Origin: Vibrio ruber DSM 16370
GTDB lineage: Bacteria; Pseudomonadota; Gammaproteobacteria; Enterobacterales; Vibrionaceae
NCBI RefSeq assembly: GCF_900163965.1
Contig: NZ_FULE01000009.1
Coordinates: forward strand, 62,001-126,000
DNA length: 64,000 bases
Reading direction: 5' to 3'
Shown piece by piece: positions 1 to 8,267 of this stretch. The notes beneath the pieces are model-generated. The model ran no database searches. It had not been told where the DNA came from and saw nothing but the letters and a program-made list of their open reading frames with translations. The translations under genes and the position numbers were made by a program. Position 1 is the stretch's first letter. The number at the start of each line of letters is the position of its first letter.

Positions 1-172
1 ATCGTGTTCTGAACGACTTGCAGAATTAATCCATAGATTAAGAGCACAGACGTCAATTTCATGAAAGTTCTTGTTCAGCGCAAAATAAATAACAATATTT
101 ATTGTGTCATTCTTATTAATAAAACAAGTTCTCGTCTGATAATATCTCCGTGACCAAATAAAACGATGGCTT
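1..172. other. left-edge stretch without a recognised gene
   Basis: AT-rich sequence downstream of the ligase-like gene that ends at 173. I see no intrinsic terminator with a U-tract and no credible reading frame. It may be intergenic, or it may carry the leader of a gene lying outside the window. Confidence 0.4.
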
Positions 173-1645
173 TCATACGGTAATTTTTTCAACGTAAACA
201 GAATGTTTTTCCGGACGGATTTGAATTTGCCTCACACAGCCAGACAACACTAAAATCAGAATAAATGTCACAGCATTCGCGGGGGCCTGTAGATGGAAAT
301 CGACACTAATTTGCGCCATCATCGCCAGAATCCCCATCAGGCATCCTAATGCGGTTCCTTTCAACGTTTTACTATGCCGGGTTCTGATCACATGAAAACA
401 AAACCACAATGCGACCAGTATCGGTATACCTAAAAGGACAACCGCCGGGATTCCCGTCTCGGCAGCGAATTGAATATACTCGTTATGGGCATAGTTGTAA
501 TAGCCGATATTGTAGTGCGTGTAGTGGGGGAAAGTAGAATAGAAGCTGCCTAATCCCGTACCGGTCAACGGATAGTCGCGGATGATATCCAGACTCCACT
601 GCACCGCCTGATCACGCGTCTCAGTTGCAACAGAAGTGGATGCGATACGCTGCTGAACCTTATCAATACCAAACAATGTACCGACCAGCAATGTATCAAT
701 CAGCATCATAGATACAATCAATGCCGTCAACGCCCTCGGTCTGCGCTTATAAAAACATAGCGCAACGACCCCACCACATGCGATCACTGAGAAGAAAACC
801 GTATTGCCCATTCGGGAGCGCGTCATAATCAGAGCAATCACCATCACAATCAGACATAAACGGATCATCATTTTGGCGGACATCAGTGCATTGAACCACC
901 GTCTGATACGTACATGCCAAGACCCGGATTCGGTCTGATGCAATTGCGAGACAATCAACCCGATTCCCAGACACAAACACATCACCAGATAATTGGCTAA
1001 ATGATTAAAATAAACAAAAGTGCCCGTAGCCCGGTTGCCTTGCGGCAAGCCGAAGAACCAGCTTCGGTGAGTGTCTGATAAAACGGTCAGAACGCCATAG
1101 AATGATTGAAAAGTTCCACTGATCACGAGCGCATACAGTACGGCTTTCACACGCGGAACAGAATCGATCAAAATAATGGCATTCAGCGCAAACAACGTAT
1201 AGGCGATTCCTTTCATCAGCCCGATCATGGTCGCATAACGGTCATAGGAAAGGCTACCGACATCCGCCCCGGCCTGCATATAAACCTGAGCAATATCCGG
1301 TGCAATCACACGCAGCATATCAACTGGTAATGGTATGGTCTGAACCGCAATCCAACATTGAAAGAGACTCAGTGGTACCAGCAACCAGACAAATTTACGG
1401 ATTTTCTGCCAGGGGAACTGATGCCATAAAGACCCAATCAACAACAGCGTCTGGCAGGCTATCCAGATTTCAAATATCGACCATGACCACATTCTGTGGC
1501 TGCCGAGCGGAATCGGCAGCCACAGCAGCATGAGCAACAGGGAATACCAGCACCAACCTTCGCTACGACGCATGTCCTTATGCCGGCCAAGATTCACGTT
1601 ATTATGTTGCGTTCTGACAGTAAGGAAGTCCTCGTTGTACATCAT
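173..1645 (-). CDS. O-antigen ligase / Wzy_C family membrane protein
   Basis: A polytopic inner-membrane protein of 490 residues with about ten hydrophobic segments. It has the features of the O-antigen ligase/polymerase superfamily: a conserved NHLA element near residues 214-217, a large periplasmic loop with TGTGLGSF at about 361-368, and YAHNEYIQF at about 385-393. Members either polymerise undecaprenyl-linked repeat units or transfer a finished glycan to lipid A or protein. The ATG overlaps the stop of the upstream secreted-protein gene as TAATG, so the two are probably translationally coupled. The main locus already has a Wzy candidate at 10562-11797, so this copy more likely acts as a ligase or oligosaccharyltransferase. 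That is inference; the fold call is firm and the acceptor is unknown. Confidence 0.8.
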   Translation of the reverse strand: MMYNEDFLTVRTQHNNVNLGRHKDMRRSEGWCWYSLLLMLLWLPIPLGSHRMWSWSIFEIWIACQTLLLIGSLWHQFPWQKIRKFVWLLVPLSLFQCWIAVQTIPLPVDMLRVIAPDIAQVYMQAGADVGSLSYDRYATMIGLMKGIAYTLFALNAIILIDSVPRVKAVLYALVISGTFQSFYGVLTVLSDTHRSWFFGLPQGNRATGTFVYFNHLANYLVMCLCLGIGLIVSQLHQTESGSWHVRIRRWFNALMSAKMMIRLCLIVMVIALIMTRSRMGNTVFFSVIACGGVVALCFYKRRPRALTALIVSMMLIDTLLVGTLFGIDKVQQRIASTSVATETRDQAVQWSLDIIRDYPLTGTGLGSFYSTFPHYTHYNIGYYNYAHNEYIQFAAETGIPAVVLLGIPILVALWFCFHVIRTRHSKTLKGTALGCLMGILAMMAQISVDFHLQAPANAVTFILILVLSGCVRQIQIRPEKHSVYVEKITV

Positions 1646-2145
1646 TAACTCGGAGAAATACCACTTCCCCGAGGGTGACGTCTGATAATCGGTGTTTGCG
1701 TTGCCGGACCGGCTGCAGTTGCTTGCGCAACGGTTGTCGGGTCAATATTGGCAGTAATTGCCAACCCCGGTAACAATGTCGCATCCAAACCTAAATCGAG
1801 CGCCATTGATGCAATTGCCAGCGCAGACTCAGGTGCTGCGTTAAACGCGGCTAATACCAGTTCTTCAAGAGAAACATTTGGTGCTTTACGGTACACAGCC
1901 TGAAGCACTAGCGGGGCATCAAGTGGGCTTTCCTCACTCATGATACGAACGACGTCGAGTGGTGAGTTGGCAGTGAACAGTTGATCAACCTGTTGCCCGA
2001 CCCGCGCCTGTGCTGTACTGGTCGCTGTATTAGAAGCCACTGCCGAAACGTTGTCCGTCTGAGTTCCGTTCTCCGGTGCAGCCATTACGGAGAATGCCAG
2101 TCCGGCACTCCATAAAATATTCACTACAAATCCTTTGCGTTTCAT
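1645..2145 (-). CDS. small secreted protein of unknown function, coupled to the ligase-like gene
   Basis: I do not recognise this 166-residue protein. It has a Sec signal peptide (basic MKRK start, hydrophobic core, likely cleavage after VMA near residue 22). A Ser/Thr/Ala/Asn-rich low-complexity stretch at about 25-47 follows, then a compact, mostly helical middle (about 50-135), then a Thr/Pro/Ser-rich tail with a basic IIRRHPR element. The stop codon overlaps the start of the downstream Wzy_C protein. The flexible Ser/Thr-rich ends would suit an O-glycosylated acceptor or an assembly partner, but nothing in the sequence proves this. It is first in its own short transcription unit, 289 bp from the deacetylase gene. 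Confidence 0.75.
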   Translation of the reverse strand: MKRKGFVVNILWSAGLAFSVMAAPENGTQTDNVSAVASNTATSTAQARVGQQVDQLFTANSPLDVVRIMSEESPLDAPLVLQAVYRKAPNVSLEELVLAAFNAAPESALAIASMALDLGLDATLLPGLAITANIDPTTVAQATAAGPATQTPIIRRHPRGSGISPS

Positions 2146-2434
2146 AACTATTACCCGCCTACCCGTCGTTGCGCCAAGTCAATCATGGCTATCCATTCCC
2201 CCAGATGATGAATATAACAATTCCATTTTTAATGGTGATTACATTCATCAGATGATTCAAACTATAGAGCGAGGAGGCTGGGTAAAACAAGATCACTGAA
2301 TTAGGAACGCCCCCTAATATCAATAATGAGACAAATGTATTTTAAAATAAACATAAGTGAGACTCATCAATGGTGCAATAACCGGCTCAATGAGTCCCGA
2401 TAACAGGCGAGAAATGATTGATCGTCAGGGATAA
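2146..2434 (-). promoter_or_regulatory. probable promoter region of the secreted-protein/ligase unit
   Basis: A 289-bp gap on the 5' side of the two-gene unit, much longer than any other gap inside the polysaccharide locus, so an independent promoter is likely. It holds short dyads: GATGAAT at about 2204-2210 with ATTCATC near 2245, and a TTAGG/CCTAA pair around 2301-2317. I could not assign a sigma factor or a named regulator site. Confidence 0.4.
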
Positions 2435-3259
2435 TTATTGCTGATGGATATAATCAACAATATTTTTATAGGTTGTCACCCAATATTTATCGCGATGCTT
2501 CGCTAAATATTTTACTAATTCGAGATGCGCTTTATCACTGGTAGATAAATAATCACCGCCAACCCCGTGAAATTTAATCCCGATAACTTTAGTCTGCGGA
2601 TTCGCTGCGGAATGTTTAATGTAGTTGATCAATTTTTTACCTGAAACATTATGAGCAGACCAGAAAACTTCTTCCGGCTTGGGTAGCGTTTGTCCATAGA
2701 CCCCGGCGACCAGAGGCCGGACAGCTGCCAGATAATCACCGCTCCCTGTCATGGTTTCAAAACATGGTGGCGTGAACGTGCGACTTTTTTGCCCATCGAG
2801 TAAAAACAGGAACGTATTCGCCATTTTCACTTCCGCGGCCATCCACTCCGGCGACCGCTGTTCCAGAGAAGCGTACGGTTTAACCCAATTCCGATCCGAG
2901 CCTTTCGAGGAACAGGGATGAAAGACGGTATGATTACCCAGTTCATGCCCGTTCTGCGCCGCTTTTTTCCAAGCCTCAACCTGTTGCTCATTATTGAGAG
3001 TTTCTGACCCCGGCAACAGATAGAAAGTACCTTTGATATTGTATTGATCAAGTGTCGGAACAGCATGTTCCAACTGAGACGGTAATGCATCATCATACGA
3101 CAAATGAACCGCAACATGTGCCCCGTTCGGATACGTTATTGTGTCATCGCTTGCCTGACTTGCCTGAAAAGGAGTCACCAACACCATGAGCATCCCGATA
3201 TAACAACGACCTCGGTTTAACTTTAGCCAATGTTTACGTTGATTGTTGATACCTATCAT
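2435..3259 (-). CDS. secreted polysaccharide deacetylase (NodB fold)
   Basis: A 274-residue protein with an N-terminal hydrophobic segment (about 20-36) that is either a signal peptide or a membrane anchor. The NodB catalytic motifs are present: SYDDA at about 54-58 (usual form TFDDG) supplies the catalytic and metal-binding aspartates, and HELGNHTVFHP at about 105-115 supplies the HxxxH zinc ligands. Such enzymes remove N- or O-acetyl groups from polysaccharides at the cell surface. Its position 14 bp after an acyltransferase gene, last in the long polysaccharide operon, suggests it tailors the exported polymer. The Tyr replacing Phe and the Ala replacing Gly in motif 1 are unusual but keep both Asp residues. 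Confidence 0.85.
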   Translation of the reverse strand: MIGINNQRKHWLKLNRGRCYIGMLMVLVTPFQASQASDDTITYPNGAHVAVHLSYDDALPSQLEHAVPTLDQYNIKGTFYLLPGSETLNNEQQVEAWKKAAQNGHELGNHTVFHPCSSKGSDRNWVKPYASLEQRSPEWMAAEVKMANTFLFLLDGQKSRTFTPPCFETMTGSGDYLAAVRPLVAGVYGQTLPKPEEVFWSAHNVSGKKLINYIKHSAANPQTKVIGIKFHGVGGDYLSTSDKAHLELVKYLAKHRDKYWVTTYKNIVDYIHQQ

Positions 3260-3273
3260 TGATTATCTTTCCA

Positions 3274-3720
3274 TTATTGGAGCGAATCTTTCGGAAAAAT
3301 TCCCAGCCGATTCAATTGAATACCTTCTTTTTTGACGACAGCCGGATTCCCCGCCACTAACGTGTTCGGCGGGACATCTTTGGTCACCACTGCACCGGCG
3401 GCCACAATACATGAATCACCAATCGTCACACCGGGTAAAATCAGTGAATTACAACCGATATGACAATTTTTACCGATACGGACATCCGCTTTGAGATGAC
3501 GACACATATCATGAGCCAGAATTGCCACGCCAAAAGCAACGTATGTCCCTTCACCGATATAGATTCCGTCACCATTACGTTTATCGATTTTGGCTTTTAA
3601 AGAAATTCTTGCCGTTGAATCAATATGCGTTCCGAAAAATCGGTTGAGATACCACACATTGAAAGAAAGCAGACGTTGTCGGAGCTGAATTTGTATAAAG
3701 TCTTTAATTTTTTTCATCAT
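3274..3720 (-). CDS. left-handed beta-helix acyltransferase (WbbJ/CapG-like)
   Basis: A hexapeptide-repeat acyltransferase. The C-terminal half carries successive hexads (such as IGKNCHIG and GDSCIVAAGAVVTKDVPPNTLVAGNPA) ending in the usual NPA/V cap. A conserved HD pair (AHDM) in the middle is the probable catalytic His region. Family members O-acetylate sugars using acetyl-CoA. The reading frame can be extended to a TTG at 3732, but the ATG pair at 3720/3717 is the more likely start, giving 147-148 residues. It lies between pssE and the deacetylase, so it probably decorates the repeat unit. Confidence 0.75.
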   Translation of the reverse strand: MMKKIKDFIQIQLRQRLLSFNVWYLNRFFGTHIDSTARISLKAKIDKRNGDGIYIGEGTYVAFGVAILAHDMCRHLKADVRIGKNCHIGCNSLILPGVTIGDSCIVAAGAVVTKDVPPNTLVAGNPAVVKKEGIQLNRLGIFPKDSLQ

Positions 3721-3748
3721 GGTTAATATCAACTATAGATTATAAAAA

Positions 3749-4222
3749 TCATGCAGTTGCCAGCGACAGAATATATTGTGTCAATTGATCACGTTCTGGC
3801 GTATCCAGTCCGTCCGGTGCCTGTAATGTCTGATAATTACTCAGCAATGCTTCAAGCGCTTGTTCATCCCGGGCGGTATAAATACCTTTCACATTTGAAA
3901 ATGAATTCAATGTATCCAACTGATGATCATTGCGATGTTCCTGATACTGAGCCAGCCGGGGGAAAATAATTAACGGTTTGCGGATCCGCAAACAATTAAT
4001 AATTGTCCCCATCCCGGCGTGGGAGATGATCAGTTCTGACTGGCGAAACTGTTCATCAAGTTCATCCGGTGCAAAAAACTTCGCACTCTGCATTGCGTTG
4101 GCCTGATAGTCAGAATCACCGATCTGGCTACAAACATCCAAATGATACTTTTGAGCCAATTGATCGACCGTTTTAACCAGCCGGTCAAACGGGAGCTGTG
4201 TACCTACAGTTAAAAAAATCAT
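3749..4222 (-). CDS. pssE: glycosyltransferase subunit PssE/Alg13-like
   Basis: A 157-residue protein with the C-terminal GT28 half only: it starts MIFLTVGTQ, carries the HAGMGTI nucleotide-sugar loop at about 68-74, and has KPLIIFPR downstream. Alg13/PssE proteins are the donor-binding subunit that docks on a membrane-bound Alg14/PssD partner. In Rhizobium the PssD-PssE pair adds glucuronic acid as the second sugar on the lipid carrier. The start overlaps the stop of the PssD-like gene as ATGA, as expected for a co-translated complex. The sugar specificity is an inference from the family. Confidence 0.85.
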   Translation of the reverse strand: MIFLTVGTQLPFDRLVKTVDQLAQKYHLDVCSQIGDSDYQANAMQSAKFFAPDELDEQFRQSELIISHAGMGTIINCLRIRKPLIIFPRLAQYQEHRNDHQLDTLNSFSNVKGIYTARDEQALEALLSNYQTLQAPDGLDTPERDQLTQYILSLATA

Positions 4223-4668
4223 ATGACTCTTCCTTGATAAGTCACCTGATGGGATTCAGCGACTTCCCGCCATTGCGAGACAACGTGAATACGACATTTT
4301 GCTGCTAATCGTCCTGATAACGATAGCTTTTTTGAATTGGCGATACTGTCAACCCAGACTGTTTTGATGCCACGCATCTTACTGATCAGAGCCATCACCA
4401 GTCCGGGGGCTGCGCCCGTGGTCACCACCAGAGACGGACGCTCTTTGCTGAGGATCTTCAGACACTGGAAGACGACTTTAATCGCCAGATAAGCGGTATC
4501 CCGGCTGAAATCAGAGATTTGATAATATCGCTCTCCTTCCATAAAACCGGGCTGCTTATCATAAGCCCCCGCGATCACTCTTTCACAGCTATCGAGTTTT
4601 TCAGAAAGCAGACTCAATTGGACAAAGTGCCCGCCGGGAGAAGCAACCAACAATATCTTATTCTTCAT
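4219..4668 (-). CDS. pssD: glycosyltransferase subunit PssD/Alg14-like
   Basis: A 149-residue protein with the Alg14 signature: SPGGHFVQL at the N-terminus, a TTGAAPGLVMAL loop in the middle, and an aromatic-rich end. Alg14/PssD proteins anchor the complex at the membrane and bind the lipid-linked acceptor, with PssE supplying the donor site. The gene overlaps the lyase gene before it by 11 nt and the PssE gene after it by 4 nt, so this part of the operon is tightly packed. Confidence 0.85.
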   Translation of the reverse strand: MKNKILLVASPGGHFVQLSLLSEKLDSCERVIAGAYDKQPGFMEGERYYQISDFSRDTAYLAIKVVFQCLKILSKERPSLVVTTGAAPGLVMALISKMRGIKTVWVDSIANSKKLSLSGRLAAKCRIHVVSQWREVAESHQVTYQGRVI

Positions 4669-5410
4669 CGTTTACCTCATTGATCGTCAGCGCGCTATAT
4701 TCGATGCCCATTAATTCATCGATATTTTTGTCGCGGTATAAACCAAATTTAAAATAGTGATAATAATTATTAATCATAATTTTATCTTTAAAATCAAATG
4801 GGTGACGCGTCCCATCGACATCACACCAGCCCGATACACGGCCATCAGCCTGATAGAGCCAGTGCACTTGAGTTCGACAGGTAATTTGCTGATTAGGCCG
4901 GACGGGAATTCTTTCATCATGATTCTTGGTATGCAGTACCAGATACAGTTGATCATCATATTCGAGCTGATAGGAAAGCGGTGGCGAGCTACTCTTATAG
5001 TTTGACCAAGTCTCCCCTTTTCTCGGATCCGGTTGATCATGCCACTGAGCCACAATCGTCCAAACTCCATCCCATCCTTCGGAAAAGACCGGAGAGTCGA
5101 GCAACTTGAAAGAGAACTGATAACGAATCGTGTCACCTACCTCATACGGGCTCTGGACACTCACTTCAGAACGTTCTCCGTTAAAAATATAGGAATTATT
5201 TCCCGTCAGAATAAACTGCACGCCATCATCTTTCATTGCGATGGCTTTTTCACTGGCTTCAAAGAAGAACTGTTCGGCGGGTTGATTATACCCAATCACT
5301 CGTTTCAGCTCGGCAGCCTTCTCATCATCACTGCAACAAGTCGCTGCCATTGCTGAATAACTTCCCAAAACCCAAAAGAGACACAAATATAGAATTTTCC
5401 TCATGATCAT
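4658..5410 (-). CDS. secreted polysaccharide lyase (heparin-lyase-I-like, PF14099 type)
   Basis: A 250-residue protein with a signal peptide ending at about residue 22 (SAMA before ATCC). The jelly-roll lyase landmarks are present: ERSEV at 79-83, AQWHDQPD at about 121-128, a polar beta-rich middle, and YYHYFKFGLYRD near the C-terminus. Relatives cleave uronic-acid-containing polymers by beta-elimination. A lyase inside an exopolysaccharide operon usually trims the product, frees cells from biofilm or clears misplaced polymer in the periplasm. Two ATG codons, at 5410 and 5404, are possible starts. The exact substrate cannot be read from the sequence. Confidence 0.75.
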   Translation of the reverse strand: MIMRKILYLCLFWVLGSYSAMAATCCSDDEKAAELKRVIGYNQPAEQFFFEASEKAIAMKDDGVQFILTGNNSYIFNGERSEVSVQSPYEVGDTIRYQFSFKLLDSPVFSEGWDGVWTIVAQWHDQPDPRKGETWSNYKSSSPPLSYQLEYDDQLYLVLHTKNHDERIPVRPNQQITCRTQVHWLYQADGRVSGWCDVDGTRHPFDFKDKIMINNYYHYFKFGLYRDKNIDELMGIEYSALTINEVNDEE

Positions 5411-5419
5411 AACCTAACC

Positions 5420-6445
5420 TTAACTTACGTATAGTTTTTCTAAGCGCGGCATGACAACCGACACATCGTAATTTTGTTGATAGAGCGCTCTTGCATTGTC
5501 GGCCATGGCTGACCGGGAGTCGTCATGGAGCGCCTGACGGATCGCATCGGTTAACTGTTCAACCTTACCCGGTTCCACCAGATAACCGGTTTGTCCGGGA
5601 ATAATTACCTCAGGAATTCCGCCCACCGGTGTTGATAAAACGGCGAGCCCCGCAGCCATCGCTTCAAGAATCACCACCGGTAATCCTTCGTTATAAGATG
5701 GCAGAACCAAGAGCTGTGTTTCCGCCATCAACTGAGCTTTTTTCTCATGGTCAATCCAGCCATGAAATACCAACTGTTTTTCAACCCCATACTCGGCAAC
5801 AGCCTGCTGAAAACGCGCGACATCACCACCGCCACCGACATGTAAAACCACATCCGGTAGCTCGCGTAACGCCTGCAACAGATCAAAAATACCTTTGCGC
5901 TCAATCAGTGCACCCAAAAACAACACATGGTTTTGCTGCCCTTCAGATTGCGGAGATGGTGCAACAACAGCAAAGTTGGGTAAGACCACCAGATTGGCTT
6001 GCTGTGGCGATTCAAGAATCGACTCAATATACTCGCGCCATGACTGCGAAAGGACGATAAAAGCATCCGCGTTGTAGATCAGCTGGCGAATTTGCTGCTG
6101 CACCTTGCCATCACTGGCCTGATAGAACTTTTTAAATTCGGAGCCGTGTAAATGGATCAGCACCTTACGGCCGAAAAATTGGGCGACCTTCATGTAGATT
6201 CTTTTCCGCCAGAAACTGCCACGATAAGACATATGCAGGTGGAAGATACGCTCTCCGGGGAGCAGGGATAACCAGAAAACAACCCACAATCCCCACAATG
6301 CAAGCATCAGGTCGAAAAACTTGTTGCCCCCTTTATGGCTGACAAACCGGCGATAGCGAAACTGCTGATTCAAATTGAGCTTCAGATTGTTGATCACAGC
6401 ATCAATTCCGCCATTCTGACCAGTGCCTAATACGATAATATCCAT
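5420..6445 (-). CDS. glycosyltransferase family 4
   Basis: A 341-residue GT-B glycosyltransferase. The C-terminal GT4 half shows LFLGALIERKGIFDLL and the donor-phosphate region with the E-x7-E pattern (NEGLPVVILEAMAAG), followed by GGIPEVI. The N-terminal half has a glycine-rich acceptor-domain loop, LGTGQNGGIDAVI. It probably adds one sugar to the growing lipid-linked repeat on the cytoplasmic face. It sits 2 nt after the CysE-like acyltransferase and 9 nt before the lyase gene. The donor and linkage are unknown. Confidence 0.85.
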   Translation of the reverse strand: MDIIVLGTGQNGGIDAVINNLKLNLNQQFRYRRFVSHKGGNKFFDLMLALWGLWVVFWLSLLPGERIFHLHMSYRGSFWRKRIYMKVAQFFGRKVLIHLHGSEFKKFYQASDGKVQQQIRQLIYNADAFIVLSQSWREYIESILESPQQANLVVLPNFAVVAPSPQSEGQQNHVLFLGALIERKGIFDLLQALRELPDVVLHVGGGGDVARFQQAVAEYGVEKQLVFHGWIDHEKKAQLMAETQLLVLPSYNEGLPVVILEAMAAGLAVLSTPVGGIPEVIIPGQTGYLVEPGKVEQLTDAIRQALHDDSRSAMADNARALYQQNYDVSVVMPRLEKLYVS

Positions 6446-6447
6446 AC

Positions 6448-6987
6448 TCAGTCACTCCATGGGTTAACGATAAAGTCAGCAGAACCTTTTTCTGACACCA
6501 CCTTGGCGGGAATACCGGCAACAATGGCATTGTCAGGCACATCTTTGGTCACGACCGCATTGGCACCGACCACAACATTGTTGCCAATACGAATACCACC
6601 GAGGATACAGCAGCCGGTTCCGAGATAAACATTGTCACCAATCACCGGCCATGCCCCGTCTTTACCGGCAATCGTGACATTATGTACAATCGTCGCATTA
6701 CGGCCGATCGTGACATGTTCCCCCCAGGTGGTACCGAACACATGATGCACTCTCAGTCCCGGGCCTATCGAAGCACGATAATTGACATCACTGGTATAAA
6801 TGATCTTGGCTACCTTATAGAGGAAGATACACAATAAATTGAGTCCCGGGATGCGGCGGCTATGCTTCGCCAGTCGCATCAGCAAAACAAAACGGAATCC
6901 TTTCTGGCTCAAAAAAGCCTTCACCAACAGCAGCCAACTGTATTCTCCATACCAGCGAAATACATCCGCCCTGATATTATTCAACAT
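6448..6987 (-). CDS. serine-acetyltransferase-like hexapeptide acyltransferase
   Basis: A 179-residue protein of the CysE/EpsC-like group. It has an N-terminal helical part, then left-handed beta-helix repeats containing HHVFGTTWGEHVTIG, GDNVYLGTGCCILGG and NNVVVGANAVVTKDVPDN, with an AGIPAKVV cap. It is shorter than true CysE and lies among glycosyltransferases, so O-acetylation of a sugar is more likely than cysteine synthesis. An AAGG/AGGG region just before the ATG serves as ribosome binding site. A 110-bp gap separates it from the preceding glycosyltransferase, long enough for an internal promoter, though none was identified. Confidence 0.8.
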   Translation of the reverse strand: MLNNIRADVFRWYGEYSWLLLVKAFLSQKGFRFVLLMRLAKHSRRIPGLNLLCIFLYKVAKIIYTSDVNYRASIGPGLRVHHVFGTTWGEHVTIGRNATIVHNVTIAGKDGAWPVIGDNVYLGTGCCILGGIRIGNNVVVGANAVVTKDVPDNAIVAGIPAKVVSEKGSADFIVNPWSD

Positions 6988-7097
6988 CTACCCTAACCTT
7001 TAAGCTTACTCATTATTTTAAACAGCCCGCTGAATTTTAAATCGCGCCACTTTGAAACATGCTATCGTCCAAGCGATTCATGCTGCACAAATTGCCC

Positions 7098-8267
7098 TTA
7101 AACTAAGGCTTCAAACAGTGTTTTGTAACGTTCACTAACCTCACGTTCAGAAAACTGAGCAGCGCGCGCTAACCGTGCGGCACGAGAGCAAGAAGGCGTT
7201 GCCAGCTCATCGCTCATCGCCTTCGCCAGCGCAGAACTATCCCCCACGGAGACTAACCGGCCGAACTGGCCACCCTGTAAAATTTCAGCAGGACCACTGC
7301 GACAATCGGTTGACACGACCGGCACGCCAAACGCAAGCGCCTCGACAATCACGTTGCCAAATCCTTCCCATGCAGAAGACAGAACAAACAGATCCGCCTG
7401 AGCGTAATAGCGTTCAACCTGCTCCGAAAACCCGACAAAAGTGATGTAAGACTGCAATTGATGCTGATCGATATACTCAGTGAGCCGGCTCATTTCTGCC
7501 TTATCATGGGTACCACCGACAATCATGACCTGTATATCATGTTGATGTTGGGTCTCTATCAGGTCACGGACAGCCCGAAGTAAAGTCATGTAATCTTTTT
7601 GTGGAGTGACCCGCCCGACAGCCAAAATCGTTTTCGTAACACAATTCGTAACACAACCTGTCGCAGCTAAAGTCCCCTCGTCAGTTTCGCGTTGCAAACC
7701 ATCATCAGGCTGCTGCACTTGCTGCGAATCGAATGCCGGAGCCGCCTGATTGAAACGGACCGGGTTATGAATAAAACAGCATTTATCGGCTCGCTTAACC
7801 AATGGCACAATATCGTTCATCACCCCTTCAGATACAGCCACGACCTGATCGGCCAGACGATAAAGCCACTGCACAATCAGGCGAACTTTCAAACGGGTCA
7901 ATGCCGGTTTATGCTGAAAATGTTCAATGATTGAGGCGTGTTCGCTGACCACGACTTTGGCCGGATGCCGTGCCATAGAGGCAGACAACAAACAAGCCGC
8001 ATTGGTATCTGGATAAGCCGAAAGTATCACATCAGGTTTAAAGTCATCGATCACGCGCTTAAAACGCACCAGACTCATAAATGTTCGCTTCACATCCAGA
8101 CTGCGCACCGGAATATTTTCGTGCAACAGCGTGGTGTAACTCGAACCGTCACTCCGATCCGTAACAAATAACACCTCATGCTCGTGCATCAGCGTTCTGG
8201 CGACAGACAGAAATACCTGTTCTGCCCCGCCGAATCCCATATAAGAAATACGAAAAATAATCCTCAT
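7098..8267 (-). CDS. glycosyltransferase family 4
   Basis: A 389-residue GT-B enzyme. The N-terminus has the acceptor-domain loop YMGFGGAEQVFLS. The C-terminal half starts at ILAVGRVTPQKDYMTLL and carries the donor-binding SAWEGFGNVIVEALAFG with the paired glutamates. The linker between the two domains is unusually long and Gln/Asp-rich, and contains a duplicated CVTN/CVTK tetrapeptide encoded by a 12-bp tandem repeat (7633-7656). The start overlaps the GT2 stop as ATGA. The sugar donor cannot be told. Confidence 0.85.
   Translation of the reverse strand: MRIIFRISYMGFGGAEQVFLSVARTLMHEHEVLFVTDRSDGSSYTTLLHENIPVRSLDVKRTFMSLVRFKRVIDDFKPDVILSAYPDTNAACLLSASMARHPAKVVVSEHASIIEHFQHKPALTRLKVRLIVQWLYRLADQVVAVSEGVMNDIVPLVKRADKCCFIHNPVRFNQAAPAFDSQQVQQPDDGLQRETDEGTLAATGCVTNCVTKTILAVGRVTPQKDYMTLLRAVRDLIETQHQHDIQVMIVGGTHDKAEMSRLTEYIDQHQLQSYITFVGFSEQVERYYAQADLFVLSSAWEGFGNVIVEALAFGVPVVSTDCRSGPAEILQGGQFGRLVSVGDSSALAKAMSDELATPSCSRAARLARAAQFSEREVSERYKTLFEALV
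7633..7656. repeat. 12-bp perfect tandem duplication inside a GT4 gene
   Basis: The unit TTCGTAACACAA occurs twice head to tail. On the coding (minus) strand it keeps the frame and gives a four-residue repeat in the interdomain linker of the glycosyltransferase, so it is a tolerated in-frame slippage product. Confidence 0.9.

Noticed and set aside
5629..6060. 143-codon plus-strand frame opposite a GT4 gene
   Set aside because: Antisense shadow; Pro/His/Arg-rich translation with no domain and no ribosome binding site.
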